Shown one piece after another: positions 47,532-57,774 of a stretch of 64,000 nt of DNA. The first letter of the stretch is position 1, and each line of letters opens with the position of its first letter. A program made the translations under genes and the position numbers. A model generated the notes under the pieces. It was given only the letters and a program-made list of their open reading frames with translations, made no database searches and was not told where the DNA came from. The stretch comes from Leptospira langatensis (lineage in GTDB: Bacteria; Spirochaetota; Leptospiria; Leptospirales; Leptospiraceae), in contig NZ_RQER01000006.1 in the NCBI RefSeq assembly GCF_004770615.1, forward strand, positions 484,230 through 548,229, read 5' to 3'.

Positions 47532-47565
47532 AGTAATAATATTACTTAAATAATATAATAAGTAA
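47532..47565. promoter_or_regulatory. AT-rich overlapping inverted repeats
   Basis: AGTAAT-AAT-ATTACT (47532-47546) is immediately followed by the overlapping pair TTACTT / AAGTAA (47542-47547 and 47560-47565). The sites lie between the divergent XRE and DUF433 genes, a plausible operator array for the XRE protein. AT-rich repeats like this also arise by chance. Confidence 0.35.
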
Positions 47566-47569
47566 CTTA

Positions 47570-47627
47570 GGGAATGAACCTCTTTTATAGAAAAACCTTC
47601 GTTCCTAAAACCAAGGAGTTCATTCCC
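47570..47627. repeat. Long-spaced inverted repeat before the DUF433 gene
   Basis: Ten-base perfect arms GGGAATGAAC / GTTCATTCCC flank a 38-base loop, about 75 bases upstream of the DUF433 start. It could be a paired operator or a folded leader in the transcript. Confidence 0.4.
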
Positions 47628-47700
47628 CAGGAGGGAAAATTTCCGGAATATTTCGTTTCGGATTCAAAATTTCCATCGGAGAATTGTTATATAGTTTAGA

Positions 47701-47988
47701 ATGAAAATAAATACGGAACTAGTCGACCGAATTACGGCCCATCCTTCCGTTTGCGGAGGAAAACCGGTTATCCGCGGAACCTCAATCCGAGTTTTAGAGA
47801 TATTGGATATGATCTTCTTAGGATTTGGACACTCGGATATTATCAGGGAATATCCGAATCTTACTGTGGCTGATATCCAGGCTTGCTTGGAATATGCATC
47901 ACAAAGATTGCATTCTCCGATCTTGGATCGGGCAACGAAAGAGATAGAGGCTATCGAAACAGAAAAATCTAAATTAAAAGCTTCTTAA
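47701..47988 (+). CDS. DUF433-domain protein (orphan antitoxin-like)
   Basis: A 95-residue protein with the DUF433 pattern: ITAHPSVCGGKPVIRGTSIRVLEILDM ... EYPNLTVADIQACLEYA (key blocks GGKPVIRGT and YPNLT). DUF433 proteins usually pair with a downstream PIN-like DUF5615 gene as a toxin-antitoxin system. Here the next gene is nuoI on the other strand, so no partner is present. A weak ribosome binding site precedes the ATG. Confidence 0.8.
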   Translation: MKINTELVDRITAHPSVCGGKPVIRGTSIRVLEILDMIFLGFGHSDIIREYPNLTVADIQACLEYASQRLHSPILDRATKEIEAIETEKSKLKAS

Positions 47989-48016
47989 ATAACCTTTGGG
48001 AAGAAGGGCGAGCGGC

Positions 48017-48544
48017 TCAAACCCGCTCGCCTAAGATCGGTCCTCCGACCTTCTGCATCATTCTCTCCTTGGTGAGGATCAGATCCTCTCTGTTGTCTGC
48101 GGCCATTTCAGCCGGTCCGTCCAAGTAGATGGCACCCTTAGGGCAAGCCTCTTCGCACATTCCACAGAATATACAACGCAATAGATCTATTTCGAACTTC
48201 TTCGCATACTTATCTTCCGGATGAAGATGTTGTAGTTCCGGAGTTACATGTCCCGCTTCGATCTTGATCGCATCCGCAGGGCAGATCCACATACAACAGA
48301 AGCAACTGGTACATCTTTCTCTTCCCAGTTCGTCTCTCTTCATGGTATGCATTCCACGGAAGCGATTAGAGAATTTCCTTCTCTTCTCCGGAAACTCTAG
48401 AGTGACTGCGCCTCTTAAGAACGCAGCCTTCACAAAATGTTTCAGAGTGATCCAAAGACCCTTTCCGATGGAATAGAAGTATAGCTTTTGATACCAAGCC
48501 AGCTTGTGCTTTTTGGCTACGTTGACTATATTAACGGTTCCCAA
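48017..48544 (-). CDS. nuoI: NADH-quinone oxidoreductase subunit I
   Basis: Ferredoxin-like arm subunit carrying clusters N6a and N6b: [12 protein letters not shown] and [13 protein letters not shown] start it at a TTG at 48544 (reading [14 protein letters not shown]), which follows GAGAGG at seven bases; that gives 175 residues and a 14-base overlap with nuoG. A longer frame from a TTG at 48580 has no ribosome binding site. Together with nuoG it forms a two-gene complex I piece away from the rest of the nuo genes. Confidence 0.88.
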   Translation of the reverse strand: MGTVNIVNVAKKHKLAWYQKLYFYSIGKGLWITLKHFVKAAFLRGAVTLEFPEKRRKFSNRFRGMHTMKRDELGRERCTSCFCCMWICPADAIKIEAGHVTPELQHLHPEDKYAKKFEIDLLRCIFCGMCEEACPKGAIYLDGPAEMAADNREDLILTKERMMQKVGGPILGERV

Positions 48545-49985
48545 TGGCTGCCTCTCTCGGATTGGAACGCAATTGTCCAATCTTGTTCGCTAGTGTTTGG
48601 AAGATCTCTCCGGTACTCAATAAGCCTTTCGGAGGTTCCATGGAACGATTGAAATTCTGGACCCAACCCTTCTTATTCGTAAAGCTTCCGCTTTGTTCCG
48701 AATATGCTTTGATCGGAAGAGAATATTTCACCTTAGAAACTTCTTCGGTTTTGTTCGTTTCTAATAATACCACAGATTCGAGACGGGTGTTAGCTACTAT
48801 TTCTTCTACTTTTTCCTTGATCACAAATACCAGATCGTATTCGCCTTTGGAAATGGAGGAACGCAATGCTTCGATCCCTTCTCCCGAAACAAAGCCGGCT
48901 TCGGTTACGCCTTTCGTATTCGGTCTCTTATCGGTTGTAAATTGGAAGTCTAGTTGTTCCGGTTCCTTGTACTGCTCGGAAGAAACTCTTCCTTCGATCA
49001 CAAATGGAACTCCGAATTGTGCTAGGGACTCTCGGATGGATTTCAGATTTTCATTGGATTCGTGAGCCCCGCCGACAACTGCGATCTTCTTCGCATTAAG
49101 AATTCTTTCGGAGATCTCATCCAGAACAAGCGAACTAACACTCGCTTCTCCATCCTTATGATACGCAAAAAGCCTGTTGGTATTCAACCAATCCACGTCG
49201 AATCTACCCTTATCGCAAAGGAAGTATTGGTCCTTCTCCTCGTCAATGCGAGGCATATACCGATACATCTTATTGTCTCGCACATTCGTGAAGGTCTTGC
49301 ATCCGGTGCTACATCCTGGGCATACGGATTCTTCGGATTTATACCACCAAACCCGGGACTTAAACAGAGTTTTATTATTTAACAATGCTCCTACGGGACA
49401 GATATCCGCGAGAGCTCCTTGGTAATTATGCTGGATGGGCTGGTCTTTTGCCAGGCCGATAATGGAATGATATCCTCTTTCAAAGAGACCTAGATTGGAT
49501 TCTCCTACCATCTCTTCTTCGAATCGAACGCATCTATAACATACGATGCATCGATTATGATTGATAATTAGGTTTGCGCCGATCTCTTCCTGAGGAATAT
49601 TCCGTTTTTCTAATGTAAATCTGGAATTGCCTTTTCCTTCCTTAAAGGAATTGTCCTGAAGTTGGCATTCTCCCGCTTTATCGCAGACTGGACAGTCCAG
49701 AGGGTGATTTGCAAGAAGGAACTCCATCGTTCCCTCGCGTGCTTCCTTGACCCTATCGCTCTTGGTTACGATAGAAAGTCCTTCAGTAACCTTCGTATTG
49801 CAGGCGACCTGCAAGCGAGGCACGCCTTCTATTTCGATGAGGCACATGCGACACATGCCCACCACTGATAATTTCGGATGATAGCAGAAGAAGGGAATAT
49901 CCACGCCCACATCTTTGGCTGCGGATATTAAATTCTTCTTCTCGTCGACCTCGTATTCGATCCCGTCTATCTTTATCTTGACCAC
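48531..49985 (-). CDS. nuoG: NADH-quinone oxidoreductase subunit G (short form)
   Basis: A 484-residue subunit with the N-terminal [2Fe-2S] ligands ([19 protein letters not shown]), the His-Cys cluster segment [23 protein letters not shown] with ICPVGAL, and a CPGCSTGC motif. The molybdopterin-oxidoreductase-like C-terminal region is much shorter than in the usual 680-900 residue NuoG. It starts with GTG at 49985, six bases after a GGAGG. The stop overlaps nuoI. Confidence 0.88.
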   Translation of the reverse strand: MVKIKIDGIEYEVDEKKNLISAAKDVGVDIPFFCYHPKLSVVGMCRMCLIEIEGVPRLQVACNTKVTEGLSIVTKSDRVKEAREGTMEFLLANHPLDCPVCDKAGECQLQDNSFKEGKGNSRFTLEKRNIPQEEIGANLIINHNRCIVCYRCVRFEEEMVGESNLGLFERGYHSIIGLAKDQPIQHNYQGALADICPVGALLNNKTLFKSRVWWYKSEESVCPGCSTGCKTFTNVRDNKMYRYMPRIDEEKDQYFLCDKGRFDVDWLNTNRLFAYHKDGEASVSSLVLDEISERILNAKKIAVVGGAHESNENLKSIRESLAQFGVPFVIEGRVSSEQYKEPEQLDFQFTTDKRPNTKGVTEAGFVSGEGIEALRSSISKGEYDLVFVIKEKVEEIVANTRLESVVLLETNKTEEVSKVKYSLPIKAYSEQSGSFTNKKGWVQNFNRSMEPPKGLLSTGEIFQTLANKIGQLRSNPREAAIGNR

Positions 49986-50088
49986 TCGAACCTCCGTTTT
50001 CTCAGAAAAGCCAGGCGCCTAATCTCAATTGAAACGTACTATTCCAAGTTGGCAACCCGTTTCTAGATCAGAACGATTTTGCGGAAAA

Positions 50089-51234
50089 TCAGAGTTTCAG
50101 ATCCCGGTAATAATCCGGGACCTTGGCCCATTTTTGGTACCAGAGAGGATTCATCGCTCTTTGGTAGAGGTAGGCATCGACTAGAATTAAGTTCACAGCC
50201 GCCTCTACAATGGGTACGGCGCGGGGAAGTACGCAAGGATCATGACGACCTTTTGCTTCCAGGACAGTATCCTTTCCTTCGATATTGACCGTATTCTGCT
50301 TTTTGAAAATGGTAGAAGTCGGTTTAAAAGCGGCCCGGACAACTAGAGCCTCTCCGTTAGAGATCCCACCTTGCAATCCGCCGGAGTGATTCGTTTTCGT
50401 TCGAACTCTTCCGGTCCCTTCTTCTATATAGAATTCGTCGTTATGAGTGCTTCCTGTAAGAAGAGTTCCTGAAAATCCGGAACCCACCTCGAATCCCTTA
50501 CAGGCAGGGATAGAAAGAATGGCCTTTGCCAAGTCCCCGTCCAATTTATCATAAACAGGATCTCCGAGTCCAGGAGGAAGATTATAAGAAGCACAGCGGA
50601 TAATTCCCCCCACGCTGTCCCCAGCCTCTTTCATTTCTAGAATGAGTGCCCTCATTTTTTCGGCTGCTGCAAGATCCGGACAACGGACCTCATTCACATC
50701 CACTTCTTCTCGGGTAAGAGGGTACTTGCTTTCGGGAATATCCGAAGAGATCTTGCCGATCGTATCTACCCAAGCGACCGTCTTGATCCCGAAATCGTCC
50801 TCTAGGATCATTCTTGCGATGGCACCCGCGGCAACCCTGGCAATCGTCTCTCGAACGGAGGACCTTCCTCCTCCTACGTGAGCACGAAATCCGTACTTTG
50901 CTTGGTATGTATAGTCTGCATGAGAAGGACGAAATGTCTCTCTTAGATTTTCGTAATCTTTGGAAATCGTATTTTGGTTATGGACCACGAGAGCGATCGG
51001 GCTTCCGATCGTCTTGCCTTCGAATACTCCGGAGAGGACTTGGACTGTATCCGACTCGTCTCTAGGAGTGGTAAGTTTACTTTGGCCTGGCCTTCGACGG
51101 CTCAGATCCTTTTGGATCTCTTCTAAACGGATCGGGATCCCGGCAGGAACTCCTTCGACCACAACTCCCACGGCCTCACCGTGAGATTCTCCAAACGTAC
51201 TAACTTTGAATATTTTACCCCAGCTGGAAGGCAT
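50089..51234 (-). CDS. aroC: Chorismate synthase
   Basis: Last step of the shikimate pathway: 1,4-elimination of phosphate from EPSP to chorismate, using reduced FMN. 381 residues. Conserved stretches are [46 protein letters not shown] and TGSTHNDEF, and the late RHDPC. Single gene; the nearest neighbours have no metabolic link. Confidence 0.97.
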   Translation of the reverse strand: MPSSWGKIFKVSTFGESHGEAVGVVVEGVPAGIPIRLEEIQKDLSRRRPGQSKLTTPRDESDTVQVLSGVFEGKTIGSPIALVVHNQNTISKDYENLRETFRPSHADYTYQAKYGFRAHVGGGRSSVRETIARVAAGAIARMILEDDFGIKTVAWVDTIGKISSDIPESKYPLTREEVDVNEVRCPDLAAAEKMRALILEMKEAGDSVGGIIRCASYNLPPGLGDPVYDKLDGDLAKAILSIPACKGFEVGSGFSGTLLTGSTHNDEFYIEEGTGRVRTKTNHSGGLQGGISNGEALVVRAAFKPTSTIFKKQNTVNIEGKDTVLEAKGRHDPCVLPRAVPIVEAAVNLILVDAYLYQRAMNPLWYQKWAKVPDYYRDLKL

Positions 51235-51307
51235 ACAGTACCAGAAAACAGGACACCAGCAAGGGAAGAAAGTAGGATTCGTCTTAAGCTAGGGAAAAGC
51301 CGAAAGC

Positions 51308-52792
51308 TTACGCGACAGATTTCGGAGCCGTCTGACGATGATTCTTGTCGATCAAGTCGAAGAGAGGCGGATCCAATTCAGGATCGATCGCATAGATCAC
51401 TCTTCTCGGATCCACAGTATTAGCCAGATTGAATACTGCCTTCCTTCTGTCAGGACGGAAGGTCTTGCGATCGTAACCTGCGATCTTGATCTTTCCGGAA
51501 TTGGAGAAGATCGGTCGGATGGTTCCTACTCTTTCCAAAAGAGGACGAGTTTGGTTGCGATTGATCTCACGAATAATACATGTCTCGAAATGGATCTTGT
51601 GCTGAGAATCCGTGGAAACCACGATGACGTAGTCGCCCACATTCAACACGCTCTTGTTCTCGCAGAGACTCAAGGCCATAAAGTCGAAGAATTCCTTAAC
51701 CACTCTTTCATTATAAGAGAAGAAGCTATTGTTCAAGATCAACTTCATCGCGGTGATCGGAGCATAAGCCGGTCTCCAGTTTTGAGTCGAACTCAAGGAA
51801 GCAAATTCTCCCGAAATGGAAATGATCGCAGGATCATCTTCGCTATAAGAATTGCTTTGCAGGATATAAAGCTGTCTTTGTAGATCCTCTACTAGAACGC
51901 TTCTAGTTGGATCGTCCTTGTATTTTTCGTAATATTCGTTCAATCTTTGGACCAAAAATGCAGAAGAAGGATAATTGTTATTCAACCCTTCTCCGCGGTA
52001 CGGTCTATGACTGTTCAATACGGAAGTCTTTACCTGAGTCTGGATAGAAGGGAGATTTCCGATCATCAGATAACTAATCACCGGATGGTTCTTGACATAC
52101 TCGAATTCCTCTTTACTCAGATTTCCGTGAGCCGGGAATTTCATTCTGGACTTTCCTATATCTACCATATAAGCAGCCATCATCAGATTGAGTTGTTGTG
52201 CTTTTGAATTTTCTGCGTCCTTAAGAGACAATGCCTTTAAGCTTCTCAGCTTCATGGCCATAGAGATAACAGTGCGTTTGGTTAGGATCTCGGAATCGGT
52301 TTCTACACCTGCGGACTTCATGACCTCGATCACATTCACGAGGCCAAGCTCCACATCCTGACTGTTTGAGAAATCATCCAAAATTGAATCGATCGCCTTC
52401 GCGACATTCTTCACATGATTCCCATTCAAAGGATAATCTCTCAGATCTTTTAAAAGCTCCGAAGCCTGTTTCGCCATCTGAATGGTAAGATCCGGATTCA
52501 CTAGCTTGATAAAAGAGACCTTACGGCCATTCACTGCATCCGGATGCTCGGCATTTACAGTCACTTTATGTCGTTCAGACAGAAGGAAATAGATCCCTTG
52601 TAGTTCGAACTTCTGAAGTTTATTGATATCGGCTTCGGTCGCGTTGTCTTTTCTATGGATCAGGATCTGACCGTTCTTGTTATAAAAATCGATCGGAATA
52701 ACTTGATTTTCTTTAAATTGGCGTATAACGTCTGCGTTGAACTCGAATCGTTCGAGCTTTAATGGATCTTGTGGTCCTGAGTTGCTAGCCAT
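51308..52792 (-). CDS. Degenerate HD-GYP-domain protein (copy 1)
   Basis: A 494-residue cytoplasmic protein from the ATG at 52792. An N-terminal region (residues 1-80, [18 protein letters not shown]) is followed by a region aligning with the HD-GYP fold: [35 protein letters not shown] in parts, then [17 protein letters not shown]. The catalytic His-Asp reads Val-Asp here and the second motif is SHR rather than HHE, so the metal site is incomplete. It may bind c-di-GMP or a partner rather than hydrolyse it. Tandem paralogue of the gene at 52934. Confidence 0.65.
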   Translation of the reverse strand: MASNSGPQDPLKLERFEFNADVIRQFKENQVIPIDFYNKNGQILIHRKDNATEADINKLQKFELQGIYFLLSERHKVTVNAEHPDAVNGRKVSFIKLVNPDLTIQMAKQASELLKDLRDYPLNGNHVKNVAKAIDSILDDFSNSQDVELGLVNVIEVMKSAGVETDSEILTKRTVISMAMKLRSLKALSLKDAENSKAQQLNLMMAAYMVDIGKSRMKFPAHGNLSKEEFEYVKNHPVISYLMIGNLPSIQTQVKTSVLNSHRPYRGEGLNNNYPSSAFLVQRLNEYYEKYKDDPTRSVLVEDLQRQLYILQSNSYSEDDPAIISISGEFASLSSTQNWRPAYAPITAMKLILNNSFFSYNERVVKEFFDFMALSLCENKSVLNVGDYVIVVSTDSQHKIHFETCIIREINRNQTRPLLERVGTIRPIFSNSGKIKIAGYDRKTFRPDRRKAVFNLANTVDPRRVIYAIDPELDPPLFDLIDKNHRQTAPKSVA

Positions 52793-52933
52793 AGAAAATC
52801 CGCACGTAACACTCAAAGGCCACAAAAATAAGCCCTAAGTATATAACGTTTAAGTAAGATATATTTATGTGACTAAGAAAAGGAGAATACTAAGGTACAG
52901 GCAAGAATAAATTTCCGCAATGGCGGCAAACGT

Positions 52934-54430
52934 TCAAGAAACTCCCGCTTTCGAGGGAGAATCCGAATCCGAAGAAGTCCTAGAGGGATATGTTTCTCTC
53001 ACAACTCGATCCAGCGAATCGAAAAATTCAGGATCCAAACCTTCGTCTACCAAGTAAATGATCCGTCTCGGGTCTGCGTTCCGTTCCAAATTGAAAACAG
53101 CCCTTCTTCTATCAATATTTAGGCTGTCCATTTCGAAGCCGGAGATCCTGATCTTTCCATTATTTGCGAATTTTGGCCGGACAGTCCCGATCCTTTCTAA
53201 CATGGGTCGGATCGAATTCTTATGTGACTCTTTGATTACACAGATCTCGAAGAATACTTTTCGATTGGAATCCTGAGATGCGACAATTACGTAGTCACCC
53301 ACCTTGATAAACGGCTGATTATCGCAAAGGGAAAGGCCCACATGGTCGAAGAAGTCCTTTAACGTCTTTTCATTATATGCAAAAAAGCTATTATTCAAGA
53401 TCAATTTCATCGCCTTGAGAGCTTCCATTGGTTCCCGCCAAGGCTGAGGAGTGGTAAGGGAGGCAAATTCCCCAGCAATAGAAAGGATCCCTATATCCTC
53501 GTAGGAAATACTATTCGTAAGAATGCTCTTTACTTGCTTTTGGATATCCGTTGCCAAAAGATTCTTTCGGAAATCGTCCTTATATTTCTCTCGATAGCTC
53601 TGGAGTTTTTGGACCAAAGGTTTGGTCTGAGGATAATTATTATTCATCCCTTCTCCGCGATGAGGCCTATGGTGGTTGAGTACAACAGATTTAACTGGGT
53701 CCTCTATTTCAGGAAGATTAGCGATCATGAGATAACTAATGATAGGATGGTTCTTGATATATTCCAACTCTTCCGGTTTTAGGTTCGCGTGAGTCGGGAT
53801 CTTCATCTGAGTATAGCCGATATCGGCGAGATAAGAGGCCATCATCAGATTCATCTGCTCCGCCTTCTTCTGCTCCATGTCCACCTTGGTAAATACCTTA
53901 GCGGCCCGAACTTTTAGAGCCATTGCGATCACGGTTCTTTTGGTGAGTACTTCGGAGTCTACAGGCATCCCCGCATTTTTCATGACCTCGATAATGTTCA
54001 CGAGTCCCGTCTCCATATTAGGAGAAGATTTAAAATCATCTAGGACCGCATTGATGGACTTATTGATCTCTTTTACATGATCCCCATTCAGAGGGAATTT
54101 CTTGATCTCCGAAAGGATGTCCGTAGCGCCCTTGGACATATCCAAGGTCAGAGTAGGATTGATCAGTTTATCAAAAGAAGGATCTAAGGAAGAATTCTTC
54201 TTTCCGCTGCCTGGATGGATCTTTGCGATCTCGGCGCTTAGAAAATAAATACCTTGCTTCTCGAATTTTTGGAGACGATTGATATCGTCGCCGGACGCCA
54301 TATCCTGCTTATGGATCAGGATCTGTCCGTGTTTATTATAAAAGTCTACGGGGATGATCCGGTTCTCACGAAAGTGCTGGATCACCTCTTCCGTAAAATC
54401 GAATTTCTGTAAGTCTCTAGATGCGTCCAT
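52934..54430 (-). CDS. Degenerate HD-GYP-domain protein (copy 2)
   Basis: A 498-residue paralogue of the neighbouring protein, similar over its whole length (shared [48 protein letters not shown]). Its motif pattern is [12 protein letters not shown] and [10 protein letters not shown]; the first His is replaced (Ala-Asp), but a His-His pair is kept in the second motif. The C-terminus is serine-rich ([14 protein letters not shown]). It is separated from copy 1 by 141 bases on the same strand and probably arose by tandem duplication. Confidence 0.65.
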   Translation of the reverse strand: MDASRDLQKFDFTEEVIQHFRENRIIPVDFYNKHGQILIHKQDMASGDDINRLQKFEKQGIYFLSAEIAKIHPGSGKKNSSLDPSFDKLINPTLTLDMSKGATDILSEIKKFPLNGDHVKEINKSINAVLDDFKSSPNMETGLVNIIEVMKNAGMPVDSEVLTKRTVIAMALKVRAAKVFTKVDMEQKKAEQMNLMMASYLADIGYTQMKIPTHANLKPEELEYIKNHPIISYLMIANLPEIEDPVKSVVLNHHRPHRGEGMNNNYPQTKPLVQKLQSYREKYKDDFRKNLLATDIQKQVKSILTNSISYEDIGILSIAGEFASLTTPQPWREPMEALKAMKLILNNSFFAYNEKTLKDFFDHVGLSLCDNQPFIKVGDYVIVASQDSNRKVFFEICVIKESHKNSIRPMLERIGTVRPKFANNGKIRISGFEMDSLNIDRRRAVFNLERNADPRRIIYLVDEGLDPEFFDSLDRVVRETYPSRTSSDSDSPSKAGVS

Positions 54431-54552
54431 CGTTAGGCGGAAGGATCTCCTACTTTAGTATCGGCTTATATTACCAAATCATACTAAGATTGGCTAAGCC
54501 GATAAATCTATTTTTCTTAGACTAATACTTTGGACGTAGTAAATCCGTTTGA

Positions 54553-55164
54553 TCAAACTTGATTCAAACTGCTCTGAAGAATATATCTGCGAATCCGTTC
54601 TTCCACCGAACTTCCCGCAAAACCGGCTCCTGTACGAGAGTCGGTTAATAGGAAAGTATCTTGCGCCTTCAAAGATTTTCCGTCTGTTCTAACTTCGCCC
54701 GAGAGAATATTGATCCCTAGGTCCTTTAGAACTCCGGTTACGAAGTAAAGTAAGCCCTTTCTATCGGGTGCTTCGAGATAAAATTTTGTGGCCGAACTTC
54801 CCGGTACGTCTTCGAACTCTAACTGGGAATCTTGTCCTAAGTAAAATGTGTTTCGAATATCTATTTCACTTGAGGTTTGGATCATTTCTTCCAATGCGTT
54901 TTCATCGGAAAAGACGGATGACATAAGTACACCTAGTTTAGAGGCCTTGATCTTGGAGTCCGTCTCGGAAGATCTAAGCAGGAACTCGTCATAACTGACC
55001 AAAGAATCCCCTTCTTTGATCGTACGGATATCTCCCGAAAGGATCTCGAAGCCCATAAAAAACATGGCTTTCACCATTTTATGCAGAGTTCCGGGAGCCG
55101 TCTCGGAGGTCTTGAGAGTGACCCGATAGATCCCGTATTCTTCTTTGTAGTTAAATTCAATCAT
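54553..55164 (-). CDS. Tandem ACT-domain protein
   Basis: A 203-residue protein with two ACT-like domains of the GlnD C-terminal type. The first is [38 protein letters not shown] (shortened: [20 protein letters not shown]) and the second [28 protein letters not shown] (shortened: [17 protein letters not shown]). Such free ACT pairs bind amino acids or nucleotides as sensors. No enzyme domain is attached; its target is unknown. Confidence 0.75.
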   Translation of the reverse strand: MIEFNYKEEYGIYRVTLKTSETAPGTLHKMVKAMFFMGFEILSGDIRTIKEGDSLVSYDEFLLRSSETDSKIKASKLGVLMSSVFSDENALEEMIQTSSEIDIRNTFYLGQDSQLEFEDVPGSSATKFYLEAPDRKGLLYFVTGVLKDLGINILSGEVRTDGKSLKAQDTFLLTDSRTGAGFAGSSVEERIRRYILQSSLNQV

Positions 55165-55441
55165 AGTTCCGCTTTCCTACAAAGCCTGCTTAAGACCGGA
55201 TATAAGCATCCAAAAACAAGCATTCTAAGCAAATGTTTTTACGAGTCTAAAAGAGTAGTAGCTCCTTTTTCCGTATTCTGTCTCCTAAAATTTTTCCTTA
55301 ATGAGACAGAAGTTTAAGCAAAATCGCTCACTACCGGATATACGCGGGAAGGGGTGTCGGATATAGTGGGAAATAACGGAAATATCTTTCCTAAAAAGAC
55401 AGAGCTCCCTCTCCCGTTCGGGATCCAAATGGGAAACATGT

Positions 55442-57316
55442 ATGACAAATAAACAGAAATTCACCGAAGGCTTTAAACTCGGTAAAAATCAAGCGACCTT
55501 TTCTAATACAAAATCTTCCGGCCCTAAGGTGCCACCGGGAACCCAGGCTGCCAGGGGATCCTATTCCTCCACTCTAGGGACAGGTTTGGTTGGTGCTGAA
55601 CCTTCTTCCGAGTCCCCCTTCCTTATTCTTCTTGGTCTAGCCAGATATTTTAGGAATTATAAAGGTCGGGTCGTTATCATTGTTGGCCTACTTTTAACCG
55701 AAATCATCGTTTATTCCGCGATTCCTTTCTCTTTTAAGTTTTTGATCGATGAGGCATTGATCGGAAAAAACGAAACCGTACTCTATATCACCGGTGCTCT
55801 TCTGATCACAGGCACGATACTGATCACAGTTGCCGGAACCATCCGGGATTATTTGTACAATTGGGTCTCCGCCAGAGCAGTCCGGGACATGAGAGAAGAA
55901 CTCTTTATCCATCTCCAAAGAGTGAACCTGGACTTTTATGCAAATACCAGAATGGGAGATATACTCTCTCGCTTCTCAACGGATCTAACAGCCTTAGAAA
56001 GCGCCGTGCTTGCTTCGATCCCTTGGGGAATCTCTCCTCTTCTAGAAGCAATCTTTGGTACCGCTTTATTATTCGCTCTAGATTGGAAGTTAGGCGCCAT
56101 TGCTACTCTGATCTGGCCGATCACTTTCCTAGGACCGGTATTCTTCTCTAAGAGATCCACAACTGCAAGTTATGAAAGAAAGATAGAAGAAGCCAAGGTC
56201 CTAAACGCAGTAGAAGAATCCGTTTCCGCGCAGAACCTGATCCGCGTGTACGATCTAGATCAAGCCTTTTGGGAAAAATTCAAAGGCAATTGCGAGAAGC
56301 TATTCCATGTCTCCATGAAATTAGGATTAACAAATTCCTACTTAGAACGCTCCGCGTCCGGAGGAATTCTTTTACTTCAGGCAGTTCTGCTCATCGCGGG
56401 AGCTTGGTTTGCATTCCATGGAATGGTGAGTGTGGGAGCTCTGGCAGCATTCCTTCCTCCGTTCCTGAACCTTTCGTATTCTCTTCTATATGTGTCTCAG
56501 TACTTTCCTACTATGAACCAGGCCAGCGGTTCTGCGAAACGTATTCTGGAAATCTTAAGGACTCCTGCATTCGAAACGGACAGTGAAAGACCTTATGCCC
56601 CTTCCGAACTTTTGAATTCTATTCGTTTAGAAGACCTGCATTTCCGTTATAAGGGCAGGAATAAGAACCTGAACGGGGTCAATCTGGAGATCAAGAAAGG
56701 AAGTTACACGGTCATTCTAGGTTCCAGTGGATCCGGAAAGAGTACCATCTTCAAATTGATCTTAGGAATGGTGGAACCAAGCCAAGGCAAGATCAGTTTC
56801 GACGGGATCGATTTGGAAAAGATCCGATTGCAAGCTCTTCATTCTATGATCGGGATCGTATTCCAGGATACTTTCTTGTTCCATACTAGCATCCTAGAAA
56901 ATATTCGCATGGGTCGTCCGGACGCAACTCCGGAAGAAGCGATCGAAGCCGCAAAGCTAGCGGAGATCCACGAATTCATTTCCGGACTTCCGGACGGTTA
57001 TGAGACCATCGTTGGAGACAAGGGCTCCAAGCTTTCCGGTGGAGAAAAGCAAAGGATAGCGCTCGCAAGAGCATTGGTCCGTAATCCTCAGATCCTTCTC
57101 CTAGATGAGGCTACTTCTGCTTTGGATCCGATCACAGAGGCGCGCATTCTGAAGACTTTGCAAAAACTGAGAGAAGGAAGAACAATCGTGTCCGTTACTC
57201 ATAGACTGACAGGATTGCATGCTGCGGATCAAGTCCTAGTCTTGAAGAATGGAAATTTGGATCCTCATCATTCTCCGGAGAACGAACCTTTTACTCCTCC
57301 GGCAATCGCTCTATAA
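55442..57316 (+). CDS. MsbA-like ABC exporter (permease-ATPase fusion)
   Basis: A 624-residue half-transporter. The six membrane segments lie at about residues 75-360, then the ATPase with Walker [23 protein letters not shown] and Walker [13 protein letters not shown], and THRLTG for the H-loop. A polar N-terminal extension (about 60 residues) is unusual. It may flip lipid A or another lipid across the inner membrane, or export a drug; the sequence alone does not distinguish these. Confidence 0.88.
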   Translation: MTNKQKFTEGFKLGKNQATFSNTKSSGPKVPPGTQAARGSYSSTLGTGLVGAEPSSESPFLILLGLARYFRNYKGRVVIIVGLLLTEIIVYSAIPFSFKFLIDEALIGKNETVLYITGALLITGTILITVAGTIRDYLYNWVSARAVRDMREELFIHLQRVNLDFYANTRMGDILSRFSTDLTALESAVLASIPWGISPLLEAIFGTALLFALDWKLGAIATLIWPITFLGPVFFSKRSTTASYERKIEEAKVLNAVEESVSAQNLIRVYDLDQAFWEKFKGNCEKLFHVSMKLGLTNSYLERSASGGILLLQAVLLIAGAWFAFHGMVSVGALAAFLPPFLNLSYSLLYVSQYFPTMNQASGSAKRILEILRTPAFETDSERPYAPSELLNSIRLEDLHFRYKGRNKNLNGVNLEIKKGSYTVILGSSGSGKSTIFKLILGMVEPSQGKISFDGIDLEKIRLQALHSMIGIVFQDTFLFHTSILENIRMGRPDATPEEAIEAAKLAEIHEFISGLPDGYETIVGDKGSKLSGGEKQRIALARALVRNPQILLLDEATSALDPITEARILKTLQKLREGRTIVSVTHRLTGLHAADQVLVLKNGNLDPHHSPENEPFTPPAIAL

Positions 57317-57378
57317 AATCGAAAGGATCTGAATCAAATTCTTGCAATTTGGATTCCCTCCCTTTTTTTTCGTTTAGT

Positions 57379-57774
57379 ATGCTAAAAGTACCAACTTACG
57401 TAGCCGACTCTCCGATCGGAGGTTTAGGAGTCTTTGCCGGACGAGATATTGAAGAAGGAGAACTGATTTGGGAATTCCATCCTAAGACTGTATGGATCCT
57501 AACTCAGCAAGAAGTTGAGGCATTGCCTGAACGCTTGCGCATTCTGATACACACATACTCTTATTTGTTCGAAGGCGAATGGTACTTTTGCGTGGATAAT
57601 TCCCGCTTCATGAACCATAGTGATAACGCAAATACTCTCGAGGATAAAACGGGAGTAAACGGTCAAAGCAATCCGGCAGGAAGGGACAGGGCAGTTCGCA
57701 AGATCCTAAAGGACGAGGAACTGACCTGCAATTACAAAGAGTTCGACCAGCACTGGCAAACAAAACTCTCTTAA
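57379..57774 (+). CDS. SET-domain protein (putative lysine methyltransferase)
   Basis: From the ATG at 57379 the protein has 131 residues and consists of a minimal SET domain: [19 protein letters not shown] at the start, [13 protein letters not shown] (the N-H-S cofactor motif) and [11 protein letters not shown] (the catalytic Tyr region). The fold methylates lysines using SAM. It lacks flanking pre-SET domains, as in many bacterial SET proteins. Ends four bases into the convergent sigma-54 regulator gene. A TTG at 57349 is a less likely start. Confidence 0.82.
   Translation: MLKVPTYVADSPIGGLGVFAGRDIEEGELIWEFHPKTVWILTQQEVEALPERLRILIHTYSYLFEGEWYFCVDNSRFMNHSDNANTLEDKTGVNGQSNPAGRDRAVRKILKDEELTCNYKEFDQHWQTKLS

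Noticed and set aside
57349..57378. TTG start adding ten residues to the SET protein
   Set aside because: No ribosome binding site, and the added residues are hydrophobic and unlike SET N-termini.
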